From the NCBI GenBank assembly GCA_944990035.1, contig CALYLX010000128.1, forward strand, positions 992,001 to 1,056,000: a stretch of DNA of 64,000 nt. The letters are read 5' to 3'. The notes under the pieces are model-generated. The model had not been told where the DNA came from, did no database searches, and was given only the letters and a program-made list of their open reading frames with translations. Source of the stretch: Clitopilus passeckerianus. Lineage: Eukaryota; Basidiomycota; Agaricomycetes; Agaricales; Entolomataceae. A program made the position numbers and the translations under genes. Shown here in pieces: positions 24,901-36,927 of the stretch; position 1 is the first letter of the stretch, and each line of letters opens with the position of its first letter.

Positions 24901-26940
24901 CAATCAAGGCCAATGATGATGGAACCTATGAAGTTGGTGTCCATATCGCCGACGTTGCATTCTTCGTCAAGGCCAACTCTGCTCTGGATCGTGATGCTCG
25001 TAAACGCGCTACGAGTGTCTACCTTGTTCAACGTGCAGTCCCCATGCTTCCTCCCAGCTTGAGCGAGCAACTTTGCAGTCTGGTGCCTGGACACGATCGT
25101 CTCACGTTCTCCGTGGTTTTCACCATGAACAAGGATGCTCAAGTGGTCAACAAATGGATTGGCAAGACCATCATCAGGTACACATCCACTCTTAGATCGC
25201 CTCTTGTAATGCTGATCATTTCTTTTCTCCAGATCTGCTGCTAAGCTTGCTTACGAGGACGCCCAGAACGTCATTGAAGGCAAAGCTCTCGCAGATATCC
25301 CTGTTGCTCCAGAACACTCCGCAGTCGATATTCAACACGACATTCGTATCTTGCAAGACCTTGCAGAGAAACTCAAGACAAAGAGATTCGAGAATGGCAC
25401 GTTGGCGCTTGACTCGCCTCGCCTCTCCTTCGAACTCGATGACAATGGTCTTCCCATCGACTGCACCCGCTACGAGCAGAATGATGCCAACGCTCTCATT
25501 CGCGAGGTATTTACTACATTAGTAAGAGAAACTTTGTTGATGCTTATCGCACGCCTTCCAGTTCATGCTTCTCACAAATATTACCGTTGCTCAACATGTT
25601 GCGGCTCATTTACCCGAGCAGGCACTGCTTCGCCGCCATGATATTCCTATTGAGCGCCGCCTGGTAAATCATCTTTCGTTCTCTTCATGCATTCAAGTTG
25701 ATTAATATCAATTTACAGAAAGCATTCTCTGAGCGGGCTGCTCGTCTTGGTTACACCATGGATGTATCATCTGCTGGCACTCTAATGCGCTCTTTCGACG
25801 CCGTTCAGGAGCCTGCCGCCAGGAGGCTTCTAGAATTGCTCTGCTTCAAAGCTACCCAGCGCGCGAAGTACTTCTGCGCTGGAATGTTGGACATTGCCAA
25901 ATATTCTCATTATGCTCTGAACGTACCTCTCTATACGCACTTCACTTCTCCAATCCGTCGATATGCCGACCTCCTCGTCCACCGTCAACTTGAGTCTGTT
26001 ATTGCAGGCGGAGGTCCGTCGCTTTCTTAGATGTTATTAATCATGACACTAAATCATCTATCTGCAGACACCAAGTTTAGCATGGATCGTGATACCGTTG
26101 CCAAAGTTGCTCAACAATGCAACATGTATGTTGTTACCTTCTTCCACTTTCCATCAAACCAATCCTGTCTTACAGCAAACGCGACTCTGCCATCCTTGCT
26201 CAGGAGCAATCAACCCACTTGTTCCTATGTGTTCTTGTCTCTGATCTTACTCAACGCTACGGCCCGGTCATTCGTCAAGCCAAGGTCACTGGCGTCTTGG
26301 ACGCTGCTTTTGACGTTCTAGTCCCCGAATTTGGTATCGAGAAGCGCGTTCATGTTGATCAGATGCCTATCGAGGTATGTACCGATTATTCAACTGCCTC
26401 GGCACAAGGCTGACCATAGTTGCAGAATCATGTTTACGACGAGCACAACCACACCCTGCAGATCTATTGGTCTGACCGTGATGTGATCACTTGGCTAGCT
26501 GAGAACAGCGACGACGAGCATCTCAGGAAGGTGAAACAGAATGCGGAGCAACATGCGTTGAAAATGGAGGTTGCTTCTCACTCTGTCTACGATGAGAAGG
26601 CTCTCTTCGACGAGGATGATGGTGAGGATGAGATTGTCCTCGAACGCAGCGAGAACAACAAGGAGGAGAAGGAGACCTCGAAGCAACGCCTGCTCTCTCA
26701 GGCCAAGGTCAAACCCGAGTTCGAGGGCTTGAGGCAGACCAGCGCCGGCCACCGAATCCAGGATATCAAGGAGCTGATGATCGTTCCTGTGAGTGTGAAT
26801 ATCAGAAGGCAAATACGAAGCGACCGAACTGACGAATACATGATTACAGGTTATCGTCACTGCTGACCTTACCAAGAGCCCTCCTGTCATCAAAGTTTAC
26901 AGCGTCAACCCCTATGCGATCAATGCGGAATCCAAGTAAT
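21934..26940 (+). CDS. SSD1: Ssd1/Dis3L2-family RNase II-like RNA-binding protein
   Basis: A long disordered N-terminus is rich in Asn, Gln, Ser and Gly. It carries four H-x-[RK]-x-x-S motifs (about 22513, 23138, 23283, 23429) and [FY]-x-FP motifs (FQFP at 22863, FSFP at 23651). Cold-shock-like domains follow (VVGILRVNKRNRSDAYV, HVVAVVERMPGQLFSGTLG). The RNB domain has TIDPRTAKDLDDAVS, VGVHIADVAFFV, VPLYTHFTSPIRRYADLLVH and a C-terminal S1-like region. In yeast, Ssd1 binds mRNAs and is controlled by the NDR kinase Cbk1 at H-x-[RK]-x-x-[ST] sites through a docking motif. The four RNase II catalytic aspartates are all present here (24864-24893), unlike in the yeast protein, so nuclease activity is possible. 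About a dozen exons join without a break. The end is about 26940, plus or minus 1. Confidence 0.93.
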
Positions 26941-27175
26941 TCTTTGCGAAACTCTGACATGCTTTCAGATTCTATCCTACCTATGTCCATTGTATTTTTT
27001 CCAGCTTTTCACAATTTGTTGTATGCAAACATTCTGTAATGATCAATATACGACCATGGTTATGAGGTTTATCCGGGTGCAGAGTGACGTAGATGTCGAT
27101 CCCCACGAGATCGTGGCATCATATCGCTCTTGTGAGGTTCATTTACTCCCGTTCCTGTACACTTGAACCATCGAA

Positions 27176-27912
27176 ATGCTGTTAGAAATCCTCAGAAATC
27201 CTGTAACTGCTGTTGGACTACCACTTGGTCTGGGCTTGCTCAGTGGCTCTTTTACTGGCAAAGTCGTTCGAGGAGAATGGTATAACGTCAGTCCAAACGG
27301 CTTGGTTTCGTTTAACCGTTGTTCTAATTCTGTTACGTATAATAGACCTTGAGAGTTCCTCCAGGAAGACCTCCGAGGCAGGTCTTCCCGATTGTATGGT
27401 CGACACTCTACATGGGTGAGTAGAACTTAGTGGTCAATTTGTTGATCAATCCCCCCTGACCCACGTTGATTCTCGCGATTGCAGCAATGGGATATGCATC
27501 ATACCTGGCGGTCCAAGCACTCGATTCGACCTCGTCTCCGGTTCTGAGATCGAGCTTGGAGACCGGCTTACAAGCCTACTGTGCTCAGCTGGGCTTCAAC
27601 TTCCTATGGTCCCCTCTTTTCTTTGGCGCAAAGAAGGTGTCTTATGGTTAAACTTGACATTTTCATTACATTTTCTTAATGTTTGCTTTAGACGGGCTGG
27701 GCTCTGGTCGATATTCTCTTTCTCACAGGCTCCGCGTATTATATGACTGTAAGCACATTTCGACGCCGTGAAAAGCACGTCGACAACCTTTTCATTCACA
27801 GGAGCGACTAGGGGCTGCCACTAATTCAGCAACAACCCCATTCCTTCTACCGTATTGTGCTTGGCTTTCATTCGCGACCTACCTTAACGCAGGTATCTGG
27901 TGGATGAATTAA
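27176..27912 (+). CDS. TspO/MBR family membrane protein
   Basis: Five exons give about 165 residues with five hydrophobic segments. The N-terminus is MLLEILRNPVTAVGLPLGLG. Family marks are WYNTLRVPPGRPPRQVFPIV followed by WSTLYMAMGYASYLA, then FNFLWSPLFFGAK, GWALVDI and LLPYCAWLSFATYLNAGIWW. The P-P-x-x-x-F-x-x-V-W-x-x-L-Y and N-x-x-W-x-x-x-F-F motifs are the TspO/peripheral benzodiazepine receptor signature. Members bind porphyrins or sterols in mitochondrial or bacterial outer membranes; the substrate here is unknown. The length is typical and no break was seen. Confidence 0.88.
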
Positions 27913-28055
27913 AGCAATCATTCTCAATTAAATGTATAATGTCAAGGGAACGCAATGATACAGAACGATGCATAATCCACAATCAGGGTATTTTCAGAAA
28001 AAGGGTACGGTCGATACAACTTGAGTTTTGCAAGCAACACAAGTTGCGGGTATCA

Positions 28056-31000
28056 TTACTGGCATGGCAAGTCAGCCTAATGACAACAGACGCTGAAAGC
28101 CACTCACAGAAAAATACATCAGCTTTTCCTGCCTTGGGTTGAGAGGTTTGAATCCACTCCGGTATGCGTCAAGAGAAGCATTGACTTGGATGGAATCAGC
28201 ATGACTAGCGGTTTCAGAAAGGTCGAATGCAGAATCAGGATCGTAGTGGTTCTTCGCTCGAGAACAAACAATATCAGCGTCTGCGAATCATTCTTATTAG
28301 TATCTGGGAGAGGGATGCGTGCATTGAAAGTGTTACAGTAAACTGGAGCCGGAATCGAGACGGAGCGAGTGGATCGCGCGTAGACGTGACAAAGAGCGAA
28401 GGATAGCGATTGTAATGCATCGGCACTAGTTTGATTAGAATTAGCGTCAGTCTTCGACATTTCAAAAGATAACATGACGTACGAGAAGTTGTTTTCCTAA
28501 ATGCATTATGTTAAGTTGGTCAGTTAACATTCCTCGGCTATTGACATAAACGTACGTCGTAAAGAATCTAGAAGGAAGGATTAGAAGGGTGAATGTCGGG
28601 GGAAGGGTTGATGCTTACAGAGTAGTGTGCAGGACGAGAAGTGCCCAAAAGGCCACCATGGCTCTGCAAGTAGAAATCAAACTCAACCGGATGGGCAATA
28701 TCACTATCGACCACCGTTCCGGCTGGGCAATTCCCGCTTTTGTCTGCGTCCTTTTGCGATTGAGGGAAGAGGCTGAGGCAGTTGAGCAGAAAGAAGTTTG
28801 CCAAGTTTCTAAACGATGTCTTACCGGACATGATGACGCTTTCCAACAACGATCACGGTGATTTTTGCATCGATTTTGAGAGTTTGACAAGCAGCTTAAG
28901 AGTCCAACGTCAGAAGGTGGTCGGACAGCTTACTATGATGCGGCACTGACCTTTAAGCGCCGCCAGTTCTATTTCAAAGACAGTCAGATTTCTCCAGACG
29001 CCAGAATCATCATGCTGCTTGCCTTTATCGAGGACCTCCTGGAACTGTCCTTCGGAAACACCATCTAGGGAAGATCGCTGAGCGAGAGACGCTGACCCGA
29101 ACGTGTAACCACGCTTACCACGGTAGAAAATGATACGTTTAGGATGAGGAGAAGCCTTCTTCTCTGCCTTTTCTCGATATGAAATATATTTAGAGAGGAT
29201 GTCCTATGAGCCCACATGTGAACACCAACAGCCCCGCATGAATCGATGAAGTACTAACTGTTGCCATCTCTTTCAGGTCACCAATGATCTCCTGGCGGGA
29301 TGTTTGGACGCGAGTGCCTACCATGGCATCAGAACCCGTTCGAAAAGTGAGGGCTGACATACTGGCAACATATTTCGCATTATCTGAGTCGACGTTCCCA
29401 ACTAAGGCCGTGAAGGATGGCTTGCCATCCGACCCGGGAGCGGGATGAACGACGTCAGCACCTAACGAGTTCAACGTCAGTAATGGTTTTGTCTTCCAAG
29501 CCGAAGGCAAAAGTACCCATAACGATGGTGGGGTTATGAGGGTCCGTTAAAACCCCAACTGAAGCAGGGTCTGGAACAGTATTTATTCCACCAAGTTTGA
29601 CGTTGATTCTAGATCTACACGTTAGATTGGTGTGTTTGGATGACCAAAGGGGACAATTTACTTCAAGCTAACGTTTGCATAATACTGGGGCTTAGCTCGA
29701 TAGCACTTGCTGCTCTTCAAGCATTGGGTCGCAACGCCAACCTGAAAACAGGTTAGTTCGGGATAAACAGAATGATATACGCAAGCCAATGCACCGCAAC
29801 ATCGCCAAAACTGATAAAAAACCGATGAGCAAGATTTGAAGGCCCAGAGGAACATCACTTCATACTGTTTGATCTTCGTGTATATATCATTTCCACCTTC
29901 TGGGAGGACAACGACCAGTAGATTTGGCATAGAATTGTACCTCTGCCTAGTCTCTTCCCCTGCGGCACGAAGTTCATCTGCAACTCGCCCTTGTGGGTTC
30001 GCCCATTTAACCAATGGGTAGTATTGATTCAATGGCGGGTGAGTAATGCCTGGGATGTGTCATATAAGAGTAGTTGGGTGTGTGTGAAATCTGTCCACTG
30101 ACCAACTTCTTTGAAGCTCGCCGTGAGTCCCTTGATCATGTCATCGACACTGTTTTCAGAGAAGCGCCTTTGATTCTCGAAAACGACTATGGCCCAACCC
30201 AATACGGCTGCGGGTCTATAGAATCGCTTGTCCACCCTATGATTCTGGTCAGAATGCACACAGGTGATCATCATCTGATACGCACATGTTCCAGCTCCCA
30301 TTATTTGGTTTCTTGCGGACACAATGAGCACCCTTTGAGGCCAGATATAGAGCAAGCATAGAATACTCACAATCGTAAGTTGCTTACTACCAGCCCCATA
30401 TTTCAATGTAGGAGGGGCGAGCACTCTGGCTTGCACTTTCAGAGCCCCTTCAACGTTCACCTTCATGCCGAATTGGCGAACATATTCTGATTGCCCATAG
30501 GCAAGCACCTGTAGAAAAGGTGGGTGGGTGACAACTCATTTGGAATGCCACGAGAAGGATCGTTACCTCCCGGCCATTCAGGATACTCTGCAGACGTTCC
30601 TGGGGAGGCTTGGTTGCAAAGTCAAGAACTGACTTGATCTTGTCTGCAGGCACCTGTTTCCGCATGATCTGGCCCTTTTTGACCTCGCAAAGTTCAAGCG
30701 GAATCAAAGCCCCGGATCCAACCTTTGTATTCGTGAATGAAAGGAGACTATGCAAACTCTAAAGTAGACGCACCTCAACACAGATTATGTGCGGAAAACG
30801 AAGCGGCCGATTTTGTGTCTTCTGGAAGTAATCTGCGACAGTCATCGAACCACCTTCACGGAGATTGAATCGTAAGTCCTTGGCGCCGACATTCGTCAGC
30901 TTCTTGATAACCCGAGAGATTTCCTTTGTTCTGCCGTCAGCTCCAACATGTCGGGTGAATACTCTGATTCCTGCAATGAATCGCTGTAGGCGTAGTCTGT

Positions 31001-32157
31001 CGCGATCGTGCAGGCCCGATCCAGGTGCTAGAGTGCTTTCTTGTCCGCGGCCTTTCCCCAAGAATTCCATGCATAGACTGAGCAATGGCCCAGCTTTATA
31101 CATAGCACCGGTTGAGATGTCGACATTGATCAACATGCGACCACTTGCCGGGCGAACGGACTGGAAGTAGCCACGCCATAGCTGGAGACCAGATCCCGGT
31201 ATATCCTTAGTTTCACGGTCGGTGAAGAAAGACCTAACATTGAATGGGTATTCGTTGCTAGGAAACATCCTGATGACGACATTGAGAGCCTGACATTCAT
31301 GTTTAGGAACCTGGCGGCGGCGATCCATGTAAAGCAAAACTCACAGTAATTGCGGTAAGGACTGCATTATCGTGGCTTTGATCTCCAGCAACAAAGCGAT
31401 TTAGCACTCTGATTTTGCTATGGTAAGTCGTGATTAAGATAAAACAGGCGGAGGCACTCGCTCCGGGTTGACTTCAGCCACTTTGGTTAACCGAATCTTA
31501 TATGCTTTCGGTGCTTTTCCACTGCTGTTGCTGGGTGTAGCTGCAGTTGTAGAGCCCAGGGCAACAGAAAACTGTTTGATGGAAATCTGAGTCGATTTGG
31601 TCACTATATGCGCCATGAATGAAGCACACCTCTTTAGTATCGCCTTCTCCTAGGGGAAGAGCGCGTATGGAGAAAATATTCTTGCGTCCATCGTAGACCA
31701 CACGTGGGGTGAAAGTCTGAGGATCAACTATGGTCTGGAGTTCCTTTATCAGTTCCATGTTCAGTCGAGCTGGAAGGGTCTTCTCGGATGGTGAAATGAC
31801 TAGGATGAATGAGTTCGTTAGAGCCGCATATATCCACTGAAAGAGGTTGAGCACTCACCAACTGATGATTAGAATGAGGAGGACGGAGACGATAATTCAA
31901 CGATCTCGTATCGAAGGAGTGAACGGATTTCAATTACCATCGTAGTGGTGAATGATAGCTTCGGGAACAGTGGTTGGAAAAGCGTTGACCGAAACAGCCA
32001 AAGCTCTACCGGAAGACCCATAGTTAGGGCGCCTAACACCGATCGTGGTGATGTGAGCGCTGTGTGGCGCAGTGAAAGTAGCTTTTACGGGGGTGCCACG
32101 ACCGCGTGAGGCTCCGCGGGTAGGGCCTCCTCGACCACGGGCAGGAGGGGCAGGCAT
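28056..32157 (-). CDS. AGO: Argonaute (RNA silencing slicer)
   Basis: An RG-rich N-terminus ([20 protein letters not shown]) precedes the N, PAZ, MID and PIWI domains. PAZ region: [20 protein letters not shown], then [14 protein letters not shown] region: [24 protein letters not shown] has [26 protein letters not shown] (Arg and Asp codons split by an intron), [26 protein letters not shown] and [20 protein letters not shown]. The DEDH slicer tetrad is therefore complete. About 19 exons were joined with no frame break. The last intron places the TAA stop (28056-28058) directly after MYFS. One intron (31409-31461) is GC-AG with donor GCGAGT. It should load small RNAs and cleave complementary transcripts; no Dicer or RdRP lies in this window. 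Confidence 0.93.
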
Positions 32158-32553
32158 ATCGTATGAAGCGTGCTATTTACGACGCTGGGGCGAATGGAAA
32201 TGGCCAGAGGATGATGAGTGTTCGAGTTATCGATTAGAGGTTAACTCTATCTAATCGAGCGACGCGCTGTGGTCTTTTAGTGAAAGTGACATAGGTGTCA
32301 CGCGGTACATGATCTATCACAAGTTTGTGACAAACGCGTTTCTTCACAGCTTTGATCGAGAAACTGCATTGTGGTCCCAACGTGGGCCAGTCAGTTCATA
32401 TATAAACTATGGGGATCAGTACGGGAAGGAGAGAATAGCTCTTCTTCCTAACATCAAGTCGAACAGACGATACTATCCGCTAAGCTACTGGGCTTCAGTC
32501 ACTCTTTTCACTGGATTTCTCGGTGCATCGTTCACCGTTATTTATCTATCACA
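32158..32553. promoter_or_regulatory. Divergent promoter, Argonaute and downstream orphan gene
   Basis: About 395 bp between divergent starts. A TCACGCGGTACATG stretch near 32297 and a TATATAAAC box (about 32399-32407) facing the orphan gene are visible. The box is about 150 bp upstream of the 32554 ATG. No other site was recognised. Confidence 0.45.
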
Positions 32554-33607
32554 ATGCCTCGAGACATGAGCTACCGTAAACCGGTTCCGGTGTATATCCC
32601 CTCTCCCCCAGCTTCTCCGATAAAAGAACTATCGACTGCTCAGATTCTGAAGTCTCCACCAGCAATCGAGGAACTTGCGCCACCGGTGAGTAAATTGGCT
32701 AGGATTGTTTATATTGTTCTCCGAGCTCATCAAGTTGGGTAGTTACCGGATAACTGGCGTGAAACCATTGTTCAGAAACTTGCACCTCATGTGCACTACC
32801 TGGACGATGTCGAGCAGGAAGACGTGCTGATCATGGGCGCTCCAGCGGAACACCCTTCCGTGTCCCAGGCGCGTGCTCCGTGTCCATTGTTTAATCGGTC
32901 ACATTCTGATCAAAAACACCTTCAGAGCGATGAAATTTCAAATGAAAATGGTGATGAATCCGCAGGCTTCGCCTCGCCAGGGTTGCGGACGGGCAGCAGC
33001 GCTTCAGAGCGGCAGGTCCGCCGCATTATCCATCAGGTGTGAACCTTGATTTTTTGAAATCCTGTATCGTGTTCACATCAGATAAAGCGTTATCGGCCAC
33101 CTACTCCTCCTTTGCCTAAATCATCCTCAAGGACGGTCTCTGAAAGCAATACCCGTGACTTGGTGAGTAGCTAATGGTGAGAGTGATAATTCCTGTCTCA
33201 CACAGAGAATATAGCCGGCCAAGCTTGCCGGATACCGTGCTGCTTCAACACGCACCGCATCCTCGTTGACTATGAGGACATTCACTCTGCCTCCTTCTCA
33301 TCAGCCTCCTTATCTGTCTAGTCAAGCTTCTCATTCACCAACCGTACGAACGCTAACATTTACGAATCTCGCTGACCTAAAGAATTCACAATCTGACTAC
33401 GACAAAGAGGCTTACATCGTCCCGGTATTGGAATCAGGGTCCTCTTCGTCCTCTCTTGGCTGGCGGCGGGCTGCGAGAAGCTGGGCTACGTTCTTGCAAA
33501 GTAGAGTGAAGTCATTGTTTTCGGCAATGGGAACTGTCACCAACAACCTGAGGCCTAGTTCGAACGCAATTTTTCCTGGCCACGAATATTTCTTGTATTT
33601 TCTATGA
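32554..33607 (+). CDS. Hypothetical protein, Ser/Pro-rich
   Basis: I do not recognise this gene. Four exons join cleanly. Exon 1 reads MPRDMSYRKPVPVYIPSPPA; exon 2 continues LPDNWRETIVQKLAPHVHYL and an acidic stretch; exon 3 is IKRYRPPTPPLPKSSSRTVS; and exon 4 starts PAKLAGYRAASTRTASSLTM. The C-terminus, SSSSLGWRRAARSWATFLQS, could form an amphipathic helix. The rest is low complexity and probably disordered. No domain, signal peptide or clear membrane helix is seen. Coding status rests on good splice signals and long open frames. Confidence 0.6.
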
Positions 33608-33924
33608 TGTAACATATTCAGGGATGTTTGCTGGACATACAACCCAATCTATGAGTACTCGATGTATAGTAGAAAACGTTGATCAATGTAGCCAATAGGA
33701 ATTTAGCATTGGGTAAAATTTGGTGAGGTGGCAGCTCCATCAGGCAGCAATGATGCAAGGGCCGGACTGGTAACGGTTAGGCTCCTTCAGTTCAGCTGCT
33801 TGCACACATTCACCCAACACATGCCGGATGCCTGAGGGCAAAGTGTTTCATTCCTTGCTTCATCTTATACTAGATCGAGCTGAGATATCATTAAAGGCTA
33901 AATCTACATCCATATCCAGCTTCT
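33608..33924. other. Intergenic region
   Basis: About 315 bp between an upstream 3' end and the mitochondrial carrier start. I see no RNA gene, repeat or recognisable operator. Confidence 0.4.
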
Positions 33925-36283
33925 ATGGCGCAATCTCAATCCAATAACGAAAAGAATAACCCAAAGACCCTGACAAGGCGAGAGTTGTTCGAAGGGGCCT
34001 TCTCCGGTGCTATAGACCGTCCCCGAATACCACTTCTTCGTTCAGACCCACATCCATTTCGGCCACCACCTCGCAGTCTTGAAGCATTCCGCGAAGCAGA
34101 GGGCAGAGAGACCGCAAACGACGGTTGAAGGAGCTATGGCATCGCCTCCGGGAGGCACCACTACCACCTCGTTCAATACTTGCCCCGGAAGGCGACGTTG
34201 TTGATCAGGATAGCCTTACACCTGAAAAGGCGGAGTCGTTGAGGACGATGTATGCTGACGAGCTTATCGGTCGCTGCCGAACTCATCCGGGAGAATCAAA
34301 TGAAAACCGTATAAAATGGACTGCTTTCAAGCAATATGCAGAGGCGAAAGAAGTTGGTGAGAAGCTGGTGATGCATATGCTGCGAAGTCAATACTGATAA
34401 TTACCGAACCTTCAGAGTTATGGGCAATCTTCCACGATGAACTCGACTTGGACGGCAACGGTCATTTAGATGCACAGGAACTTGGATTTGCTCTTAGAAA
34501 AGCTGGTAAGAACTTACCACTGAAGAATTTGCTATCTACTGACAGCACACTTCAGGAATTAAACTTTCTCCATCAACTCTTACCGAGTTCATGACAACTT
34601 TAACCGCGTCTCCTCATTCCCATTCGATATCTTTCGCGGAATTCCGGGACTTTCTTCTACTCCTTCCTAGGAAGGCATCTACCGCTGAGATATATCAGTA
34701 CTACGAAGTTAATCGCTTTCTCGGTGACGACGGGAGAGGCCCGGCCCGTGTTACAATGGAAGGTTGGCTGATGCTTGGCTGAACTTCCAATTGCGAGCTG
34801 ACCATTACTGCCAGGGGACGTTACGCTCAGCGCTGAAGACAAACCACCATCGTGGGTGTCAAATGTTGGGGCTTCAACATCACAAGTATCAGAGCATACA
34901 GCGCATGAGGACGAAGACGACGCATGGGAGGAAGAGGAGTCCGCAGAGCATCATACCACTATCGAAGGGCACACTGCCCTCAAATTCCTGCTGGCAGGAG
35001 GGGTTGCAGGAGCTGGTACGCTACATGATTCTTGACTTTGACTACAATTGACGACAACTCAGTATCGAGGACTTGTACTGCACCATTCGATCGGCTGAAA
35101 ATCTTCCTCATAACCCGACCCCCGGACCTTGGTGGGCCTACGATAACCTCAAAACCTGGTATAATGGGCGTCAAAACCATTGCAAACGCTATGGCACGGA
35201 TATATGCGGAGGGAGGCGTCCTGGCTTTCTGGACCGGTAATGGGTTGTCCGTTGCTAAAATATTTCCAGAGTCTGCGATCAAGTTCTTCGCATATGAATC
35301 CTCGGTTAGCAGCTTGTTCTGGCGCGATCCCCTTTGCTAACCGCTCGTTCAGAAACGAGCATTTGCGAAGTACTGGGACAAAGTCGACGATCCACGAGAG
35401 ATCAGCGGTATCAGCCGTTTCATGTCAGGAGGGATCGGTGGTATCACAAGTCAACTTAGTAGGTGTCCTTACCTATTCTTCAAGCTCTCGTGAATGAACC
35501 CTTCTTGTGCATAGGTATATACCCTATAGAAACATTGAAGGTAAATAGCCAGCTATTTTGAGGGTTTCATTCTCTCATGCGAGCATGTTTTCAGACTCAA
35601 ATGATGAGCAATGCAAGCAATCAACGGCGGACACTTGTGGAAGCTGCCAGGCATCTTTGGGGCCTAGGCGGAGCTCGTGCTTATTATCGCGGTCTCGGGG
35701 TACGTGTTCACCTCCCAAGGCTCCTATATGTACTCATACTCGTTCAACCAGATTGGTCTAGTTGGCGTATTCCCGTGCGTAGGTCTGGATCAAACCTAAC
35801 CTCACACAACTGACATATCTCCAGATACTCTGCCATTGATATGAGCACGTTCGAGGCTCTCAAGCTTGCCTATCTAAAGTCGACGGGCAAGGATGAGCCC
35901 GGAGTGATGGAGCTACTTGCTTTCGGCAGCATATCCGGCAGCGTTGGAGCAACGAGCGTGTATCCTCTGAACCTTGTCAGGACGCGACTTCAGGCCTCTG
36001 GTTCCTCAGGGCATCCTCAGAGATATACCGGTGTAATGGATGTAGCCCTTAAGACCTTTGAGCGCGACGGATGGAGAGGGTTCTATCGTGGGCTGTTCCC
36101 AACATTGGCGAAGGTAGGGTAATAGATTCAATGTCAGTTATGTTACTAACGCCCTCTCATAGGTCGTTCCTTCTGTGTCAATATCTTATGTTGTTTATGA
36201 GCATACAAAACGAAAGTGAGTTGCTATAACTTCAAGTATGATATACCCCTTCTAACGCAAATTCTGTCAGGCTTGGTGTATAA
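33925..36283 (+). CDS. EF-hand mitochondrial carrier (ATP-Mg/Pi or SCaMC-like)
   Basis: The N-terminal Ca2+-binding half has a canonical EF-hand loop DLDGNGHLDAQE near 34450, then SFAEFRDFLLLLP. The C-terminal half has mitochondrial carrier repeats. Repeat 1: FLLAGGVAGAVSRTCTAPFD; repeat 2: SGGIGGITSQLSIYPIETLK; repeat 3: FGSISGSVGATSVYPLNLVR. Each shows the P-x-[DE]-x-x-[KR] carrier signature or a near form. This layout matches Sal1/SCaMC carriers that exchange ATP-Mg for phosphate across the inner membrane under Ca2+ control. About ten exons join. One base is missing in the GGG run at 34101-34103: adding a G links REAEGQRDRKRRLKELWHRL. Substrate is inferred from architecture. Confidence 0.87.
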
Positions 36284-36927
36284 TCTCATCTTCCACATCC
36301 CTCTCCTTTCCTTAGAGATCTCACAGACGTTGATTCTTGCATGCTATCTATATCATACATCTCCACACCGTATCATCCAACTAATATAATCCAGTGACAG
36401 CCACGACCTTTTGAATTCTGAGAACAACCAACAATAATATATATTTGCAAACAGATGTGAGTGTATGCTACGGACACAGATACTATGTATAAAAACATGG
36501 AGGTAAAACAGTTGAATGTGTAAATACGCGTACTCTATAGGATACCAACCAAAGAATAATGCGAGACATCCTAAGGTATAAGTGTCGTGATTATTACTGG
36601 GGCTTTGAACGAAAGAGTGGTGGACGGCCAGGTCATTATGAATTCGTGATATTCTGATGAGGCAGAAGCAGGAAAGCAATGCTAATTGCAGTAGTTGTAG
36701 TAGTGGTTCTGGTGATGTGAAGCATTATTGTTGATGTGTAGTAATTGCAGAAAGCGTGAGAATCGTGATGGGTATAGAACATTGGCGAGGAAACAATGTG
36801 GTAACGGCGTGGATGGAAGAGCCGAAGCGAATAAATAAAAGACCAAAAAGTGATGCCACTCTGGAAAAATGGAGTGTAGGAAGCTTGGGGAGTCGGTTGT
36901 TATGAACGGAGAGACGAAAATTTGGGA
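36284..36927. other. Convergent intergenic region, about 640 bp
   Basis: The flanking genes converge here, so this holds two 3' ends. It is AT-rich with short degenerate trinucleotide stretches (for example GTAGTTGTAGTAGTGG near 36692). No RNA gene was recognised. Confidence 0.4.
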
